Positions 46,923 through 55,900 of a stretch of DNA of 64,000 nucleotides are shown here, piece after piece (the first letter of the stretch is position 1; every line of letters begins with the position of its first letter). A model generated the notes under the pieces. It saw only the letters and a list, made by a program, of their open reading frames with translations. It had not been told where the DNA came from and did no database searches. The position numbers and the translations under genes were made by a program. Origin of the DNA: Manduca sexta (Eukaryota; Arthropoda; Insecta; Lepidoptera; Sphingidae); NCBI RefSeq assembly GCF_014839805.1, contig NC_051115.1:3346600-3410599 (forward strand). The letters are read 5' to 3'.

Positions 46923-49900
46923 CTAACACCAGCGGAAGGGCACCGCGCGCGGCCGGTCAGCGCCCTCCTTCACCAGAGGCTTGTGGAACTCCCTGCCCGG
47001 CCGCGAGTGGATCGTCGCCCAGCAGTGCTCGCAGTAGTACTGGAATTGTGTAAACATATGTTATAAAAAGGAGGAAAAAAGAAAAATAATTTGACAAAGA
47101 TAGTACAAAACAAATCTATATATATAAAAATGAATCCCTTGGTCACGCCATCACGCGTGAACGGTTGGACCGGTTTCACTATTGATTTTTTTGTTGTGTT
47201 TGTTATTGTCAGGAGAAGGTTCTTATGAAAAAAAAAAATCAAAAAAAATGTGCGGAAAATTAGAAAGTTTAAGAAAACTTAACGGAAATATTAATTTTAT
47301 CTAACTGTCAATCGTTTGAAATAACTGTCAGCGATTGACAGAATGCGCGCTGCAAATTCATAGTTAAGACGGGACAACGTCTGTCGGGTCAGCTAGTCCG
47401 TAATAATATAAACATAACTAAAGATATAGGTATTATAAATTATATGTCTCACGATTACGAGCTGGTTTAACAAAACACTGCCTTTATCCCGAAAGAAGTT
47501 GGCAGAAGTGCAAAGTTGAGTTTGAAGTTACATGATTATTGTTTATAAATTACTTGAAAATAAAGGAAAATATCGTAAAAATAACTAAAAACGTGAGAAA
47601 TCTAAATAAAATTAAGGGTATGTGAAGTGTCCCAACTCGCACGAGACCAGCGTGATGGAGTTAGGCCTAAAATCTTAGTAATAGAGGTCTACACTCAGTA
47701 GTATAATATAGAGAAAGAAAGAAAAAAGGTTTTTATTATTGGAACAAACAATAACAGAATTATATTTATGTTACAAAAATATATTGTACCAACAATAGGA
47801 ACCCTAATTTAGCTCTGTACTGCAGCTGATTTTTGATGAAAAACACGAGGCTGTTTAACTATTTACCTGCAGACAGGTCACGTTGGCGCAGAAGAAGGGC
47901 GCGAACTTGGAGCCGCAGCGTGCGCCGGCGCACTCGTCGCACATCTGGTCGTCCAGCACGTACGGCTTCACCTGTAAGCGTTGCCATCACACGTTACCAA
48001 CACATCATTACACAAGCCTTCATCAAAGACACCAACATCAAACTACCCGTTATGAGGACAGAGGGCAAATATCAAATTGCCTTTTCAATAAACGAATGGT
48101 GATGGTGAAACAATAACTTGGTTGGTCTCTCATATGTGAGAGTCCGCCTGAGTAGGTATCACTGCGATGTTTATTCCTGCCGCCAAGCAGAGTGGGCGGT
48201 CGTATCGCTTACCATCAGGCAAACGCCAAGCTCGTCTCGTCATATATATAATGGGGTAAAATCATTAAGTATACACCATAATATAGTGGCCCATCAAACA
48301 CGCAAGTTAACAAATTAAAACAGCGTACCCCAGCAAATATATGGGGTAACATCAAACACATGGGGTATCATATCAAACACATGGGGTAACATATTATGTG
48401 GTAACCCACTAAATACTTGGGATAACATCAAAAACTTGGGATATCGTACCTCTACGCGCTTGTCGATGTCTCCGTGCTGAAGCTGCACGAAGCGCGCCGA
48501 GATGGCCGCGATGTACGACTGCTGATTCGAGAACGCAACGCGACCGGCGCCCTGGAACATACACAAAATGTTGTTGAGATTTTGGAACATTTACACTTGA
48601 ATACTTTGAAAAATCTAGCAGACGATTCCCGAAGATGGAACCCGTTTTGTTTTGTCTCCCACTCAGCGCCGGCTTTATATTTTTTACTAGCTGACCCGAC
48701 AGACGTTGTCCTGTCTTAACTATGTATGCACGCACGCATTCTGTCGATCGCTGACAGTTATTTCAAACCAGTGACAGTTATGTAAAATTAATAATGTCGT
48801 TAAGTTTTCATAAATTTTCTAATTTTCCGCGCAATTTTTTGAACTTTTTCTTTCATAATAACCTTTTCCTGACAATAACAAACAACAAAAAAAAATAATT
48901 AAATCGGTCCAGCCGTTCACGCGTGATGGCGTGACTAAGGGAAATAGGGATTCATTTTATATATATAGATGAGTGTAGGCCACTTTATTTCCGCCGCCCC
49001 ATGTAGTAAGGTTTATATATGTGTGTAGGTTTCTGAAATACTTAATAATTTTCCATTTGTTTGTATTATGGAAGTCACTAAAGTTAAATAAACGAATGAT
49101 TAATTAAATCGAGTGAGTGTCCTCTAAAATCTGCTGCCCAGGTTCATCAGTTCGGTTTTTAATCTAAAATAACTGCTGTAAATATGTTGTCCACATATAA
49201 ACTGCGAATTTTGCTCTCCTTTGACTTTATCAGTGGCGTGTTTTAGCATTCATCAAAAAAAATGTGATTCTGAAACCACAAACATTTCCATCCATTTCCA
49301 AAACCTACTGTTCTACACCAAGGCTTCCACAATAATACAGGGTGTTCAGGGTCACTAATATAAAAATGTAGCTAACTATGGTAGTAAGGGACTGTTCCAA
49401 TATTACGCAACGCAATATTTTTAATATCCTCCCCCACCCCCCATGTAATACGCCGAAACATTTTCCTGTTCGCCCCCGCCCCCCTTCAAAAAGTAATGTA
49501 ACTCAAAAATTTAAATTTTTTCGCAAAGTACCGGAAAATCGCTAAAATACCTTTATTGTTTTAAAATAAAGAAAAATAATGTTACATAACGCGTTGTACG
49601 AACCCCTCCCGCGCCTGTTACGCATCGTAACGTTTTACAAGACCCCTCCTGCCCTCCAATTGCGTTACGTAACACTTCAACGGCCCCTAAGTGATAGTTC
49701 TCACCTTAGGGTACTTAAGCTCCGGGTCGGTGTCGATGCCGGCGTAGCACACGCCGCCGTACAGCCGGTCCATTATCATCGCCAGCTCCACTGGAATCAG
49801 AACAATTCACGTTACCGCTGCACTATGATTCGGTCCAGCCGAATTTCGGACGAGTTTACTAATGGTACTTTTTGATGTGTTATTTTTCTTTTACAAATAT

Positions 49901-52900
49901 AGTGGACTTTTGGGTGAGTGCTGAAGGCGCTCGTAAACATATCAAATAGCGGAGTTCGCCTCCCCCCCTTTTCACCCTAAATGAAACACTATTCCTAAAA
50001 TATTTAGAGTTATATTTAATAAACAGAAGTTGAAGCATTTGGGAAAAAAACCTCGGATATTAAGCGACCTGAAGGGTACATACTAACGGGTTACGAACCT
50101 CGGCTCAGGACGGTCAATGGGAGAGGATGAGACAACGATTATGAAATGCGTTAATCAATGCTTATTTGTATATAAAACAATTGATATATACGCTTACAAT
50201 TACGTCTCTATACCATATGAGTAGGCGGGGTCTAGGAAGTATGTAAAAAAAATAATGATTTTAGAAGAGTTACATAAATTTATTTTTGTTCCAAATAGAA
50301 AAAGTTACAATTTACTTACGTGTGGGCTTTCAAGAGCACTTTAACTCTCTCTCTACATATTGAGTAGATATTATTTGATTGAATTAAAAACTAAAATATA
50401 GAACGAGCAGTGGCCACTCTTCACTCAGTGGAATCGTGAGGTATATTTCCCACCAGCCTTCAGAAGAACACAGTCTCCCCCGGTTCCAGCAGTATGACCT
50501 ATAAGGTGGAACATGTTACACAAAGATACTCACCAGCCTTCAGAGGGCGCGGCACTCCGCCCACAAACACAGTCTTCCTCGGGTCCAGCGGCATGCTCGC
50601 GTCCAGCACGTAGTCCGCATCAGCGAGCCGCCACGGCCGGATCTGCACCGGCTTGTCGCGGATCGTGGGCGACGACACACACAGATACAGTTTGTCATCG
50701 TCGGTGATGCACGCTTCCATCAGAGCGGCCACTGAGCTCTCGTCCTGTAGTGGAAGGATATTGGGTTTATTATTTGGAAAACAATAACTTGCATAATTGA
50801 GAAGTTTTCTAAAGAAGTTCGAAGGTATGTGAAGTCTCCCCTGCCAACGTGGTGGAGCAAGGTCTAATCCATCTCTATAGAAGAAGCGTGATCCTAGCAG
50901 TATTTGCAAAACTAATTCATCTTAAAAATACAATCTACACACTAAAAATTTGATTTTTGTTTCAAAAAGAAATATGTATAAAGGTTTTTAATCTCATCCA
51001 AAATAAATTTATCAAAACCCGTTCAAGAAGAAATACGTCTTGAAATTTGATGTCTAGAGTGAGAGTAAAACAGAAAAGCCAACGTGGCGCAAATGAATCG
51101 TGACGTCATCATGAATTATGGCGCGGGCGTAAAAGAGATGGGGCGATAACATGATAGCCCCACTAAGCCATTCTTACTCTTAAAAATGTTTAAAAACAAA
51201 TTTCACTATAATTTCTTTAAAATTTATTTCTTTTTTCACAAAAAATCCTTTAAATAAAATCTATTCCTAGAATTAATAAATAAACATCTTCTTTGAAATA
51301 TTAAATTCTCAGAGGCCGAAACAACTGCCTAGCTTGTTAAGTTTATTTTTATATAATTTAAAGAAATGCCCATTTGAGTAAGATATAAAGTCTATACATA
51401 ATAAAGTACAAAGTCCCCTTTGATCTGTCTGTCTGTATGTTATCAATTTTCTCAAAATCTACTTAACGGATTTTTATGAAATTTGGTATGGAGATAGTTA
51501 AGGACCCTGGGAAGGTTATTGGATATCTCTTATCCCAGGAAAATATTTTATACCGGAATTTTTATCCCCAAAAAACATTATTATGGTAAACTAACATTTG
51601 CTCTCGACTTCGTCCGCGTGAAAGAATTTTCTGAGATAAAAGTCCCGCTATACTTTTCCCGAGATAGAAACTAGCCTATGTCCTTCCTAGGATCTCAAAC
51701 TATCTCCATACCAAATTTCATCGTAATCCGTTGGGCAGTCGAGTTTGTCGCGACCAGACAGGTAGACAGATACGGAGGTAGATTTCGTTTTAAAATATAT
51801 TTTCTATACTATAATATGCAAGTATTATGCATAAAAATCTTCTTCTTGAACCACTATCTATTGCTGAAAACTGCATTCAATTCAATTCAATTCATACTAT
51901 CTGATGTATAGTTTAAAAGATCTTAGCGGCATACAGCGAAAGCGACTTCGTTTTATATTATGTGAAGGTAACTAATGCTCAGAAGTGTGTGCTCTTGGGA
52001 TTTGAACCTGCGGACATTCGTCTCGGCAGTCCGTTCCACACCCAACTAGGCTATCACCACTAAAATTATGTGTGTATTCATTGCTATCGCTTGCTTTAAC
52101 GATGAAGGAAAACATCGTGAGGAAACCTGCATACCTGAGAAGTTCTCTATTAGAAATTTTCGAGGGTGTGTGAAGTCTACCAACCCGCACTAGACCAGCG
52201 TGGTGGACTAAGGCCTAATCCCTCTCAGTAGTAGAGGAGGCCCGTGCAGCAGTGTGACAGTATGTAATACAGGGCTGATAAACTAATGCTCACCTGAAAC
52301 AGAAGGAACGCGTATCCCTTTGGAGGAAAGTAGCTCTTGCTCTCGGCCTTGTGAGGCCAGTCCACCACCAGTGGCCCGAAGCGGCGGAACGACGACGTAA
52401 TCTCATCTGGAACGAAAGAGTTCTAAGATTATACAGAGCAGGAATTGGGAAGACTGTCATACAAAACTTGCGCTTATTTTACGGTCACACAATGTACCGT
52501 GAAATAGCGAATCATCAATGTAAATTACTTCATATTTATTTTCTGTAAATATATTATTTTTGTATATCTAAGAACGCTGTGACATCTCGTCACACGGACA
52601 TTTTGAATAAGACAGCGACTTATCACCAATTGGTAATCACTTTTGGAGCAAAAATTTTATGTCAAGTCTATACCTAACTATATGGTTTAATATCATAGTG
52701 TGCACGGCAAAGAGATCTCACTGCTCCTGATGTCAAGTTAAATGGGGTCCAACAGAATGTCGACTGACCAGAGATGATTACCCCTTGACAGTCGACACTG
52801 TTATGCCGGCCTGTTGGAACGGGATACACACAGGCTGATCCCGGAACGCGTCAATTCCTAGGGCCACTAAGGTAGGCTTTAACACCTTGTGTACAATGGT

Positions 52901-55900
52901 CGCTATCCAGCAAGCCAGAACATAGTTTTCACTGACGCAAGTTCCCATTTTAAATAATTCATCAGTTCGGAGCCGGTCGCATCGTCCTTGCCGGCAGGGC
53001 GGCGCCAATCGTTGTCGCATCGGTTGCTTGGCAACCGATACAACAACACCACACTGGGCCAAGGTCTATGGATGCATTTAGAGAACAATCAATCGTTTTC
53101 ATCGAATGGATTTGAAGAAAAGAATGAAGAGCATTAATACATTCTAAAAAAGTGACTATTTATTTATTTATACACTTTATTTACAAAAAACTTGCAATCA
53201 GCCAAAGGAAAATGGAAAGGAGTATGCTTCAACTGCAACTGTCCGATAAAACAAGCAACACTATCATAAGAAATAAAACAAAAATAGCAGATGTAAGAAA
53301 AAGAATCAGAACACTGAAATGGAATTGGGCTGGGCACATATTATGTCGCTTAGAAAATAATAGATGGACAAAGCGCGTAACGGAGTGGATACCAAGGGAA
53401 AACGAAAGGAAAAAAGGAAGACTAAAGATAAGATGGAGGGGTACCTTTGAACAAAGATGTGGAGGTAACTGGATGCAACAAGCACGCGTAAGAGAGGTGT
53501 GGAGGCAACTAAGGGAGGCCTACGCCGCAGAGCCGACTACTATTAATTAAATGAATTAAGTCACAAAACTTTTTAGGTATAAGATTAAATTTTAAATGTA
53601 AAGTTGAGTAGTGGAAATAAAGGCTTTTTTATTTTATTTTATATAGGCGGACTTAATGCCAGAGGCATTTCTACCAGTCGACCTTAGGGTGGTACAGAGA
53701 TAAACAATGTAGACACATCTAAAAATGGCGAAATATTATGGGATATTTCTATCCGACTCCGACCAAATTGTAACACCACAGTGGGGCACGTGATCGTTCC
53801 TGGATCTGCGCGTCCATAGGCCTCGTGTCTACTGAGGGATAATCTCTCGTCAGTCGTCATTATATCGACAATTGTAAGGCTACATGGAAAAAAAAAATTT
53901 CGCCTTTCAACCGTCGATATAATGTCGACTGTCGAGAGATTATCCCTAATGGATCCATAGTCGACAAATACCCCCTCCTAACCGTATTTCGACTACGGCG
54001 GCCCATCTCAACGGAGATCAGACAGGAGATATTATAGTGCACGAGTGTGTGCAGTACACAAGCACTCTGTTCCTTCTCATAGTGCGGTGAGACGACATGG
54101 CCGGAGAGAGATCAGCAGGACCAACGGCTTTACGTGCCCGAGACACGGGGTATCACACCGCCAACTTCCTGACTCTGAGCTGCGACTGAGTAATTTTTTA
54201 AGGTGGAAAAACCCAGTCACCAATATTTTGAGCTAACCCGGGATCAAAACTCGGGACCATCAGGTAATCATACTATGTAAAGTTACAACTACAACACCGA
54301 GACTGTCAAATTGACAAATAAGGAAGGAGTTGGAATTAAAGAGGCGGTGGTGAAAAATAACATCGATATATATATGTACTACGTACTAAATTTGGCGTTC
54401 CGAACATTCACTGTGTTCAACTGAATTGAACTGCAATCCATTCAAACTGACTTTAGTATGGTCAATATTGACAGCTTGTGGTTGTGTATGGAGTGGCGCT
54501 CATGATATAACAACTCGAGTCTAAGTGTAACACTGGATGTGAATAAAAAATAGTCAAATAAGTAAAACTATTTGTTGTTCAAGTGAATAAATAGGTTGTA
54601 ACAGTCACGTTTTGCCATTTTAGTTCAGATTTTGAACAAATAGTTTATATGGACGTTCGTGTCTATAGAATATCTAACCTAAAATCTTTCTGCGCAACAC
54701 TTCCAAGCATTTTAGTGCGAGTTAATTTATTAACGCATCGATGCTACCGGCATTATGTAAAACCTTGCGCCGTGAGAGTTGACGAGTGTGACCTATCGAT
54801 CGATGCATGCTATTGTGGGATTGGCGTATTGGATTAAAATAATCAATATTACGAAGAAACAATCATTTATAACAGCGGCGATAGCCTAGTTGGGTGTGGA
54901 ACGGACTGCCGAGACGAATGTCCGCAGGTTTAAATCCCAAGGGCACACACCTCTGACTTTTCTAAAATCATGTGTGTATTCTTTGTGAATTTATCGTTCG
55001 CTTTAACGGTGAAGGAAAACATCGTGAGGAAACCTGCACATATGAGAAGTTCTCTATAGGAATTTCTGTCAGTAGTAGAGGAGGCCCGTGCTCAGCAGTG
55101 GGACAGCATATAATACTGGGCTGATATTATAATCAATATTACGAATAAACAATCATTTATAGTAGCTAGTGGACCCGGCAGGCTTTTTTTTATTGCTTTG
55201 AATGATGAGACGAGCTTGCCGTTCGCATGATGGTAAGCGATACGATCCATAAACAGTAAAAACACCAACACCTTGAATTACACAGTATTGTTTGTTATTC
55301 CACTGCGCTCGTCATACTGAGACATGAGACATGGGAGTAGACAATTAATATTTCCAACTCGTTATCTTTCTATTAGATTAATGTTGTTGCAGGATGATGG
55401 CAAATTAGTGTTCCCTGAGACTCAGCGAGCTTCATCGCTCTGTGTCATACAATGCCACTGATGATCCTGGCTTACAGGAGATGTAGTGGTGGGTGTGAGG
55501 GCGGAAAGTCTCTGGAAAGCAACTATGGCGGGTTTTAAACAAATACAAAGCACCATCATCAGCAGCACCACATTTACTTAACAATTAGCTACTTGCACAT
55601 CAAAGAAATGTCATTTTTTCAACATTAAAAAGTCATCTAATTTTTTGTAGTGACTTTGTTAGCCTGGCAGGGTCGGACACAAACACAGCGGACTTTCGGG
55701 TGAATGCTTTAGAGCCCGTTCAAGTATTACGTAACGCAATTTTTGAAGATTTTTGACCCCCCACCCCACCATGTTACGCGCCGTAACGTTTTCCTGTACA
55801 CCCCTTAAAAAGTTATGTAACTATAAAATTACATTTACCTGAGTACCGGAAAATCGCTAAAATACCTTCATTATTGTTTTATAATAAGAAATCCAATGTT

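Noticed and set aside
47883..48116. Plus-strand frames over the orb zinc-domain exon
   Set aside because: The minus strand encodes conserved CPEB sequence with correct splice sites; the plus frames are shadows caused by GC-rich codons.
50513..50707. Plus-strand frame over the orb RRM exon
   Set aside because: Shadow of the minus-strand RRM coding exon.
54877..54950. tRNA-like head with perfect A and B boxes
   Set aside because: Same as the other S1 SINE heads; followed by the S1 body.
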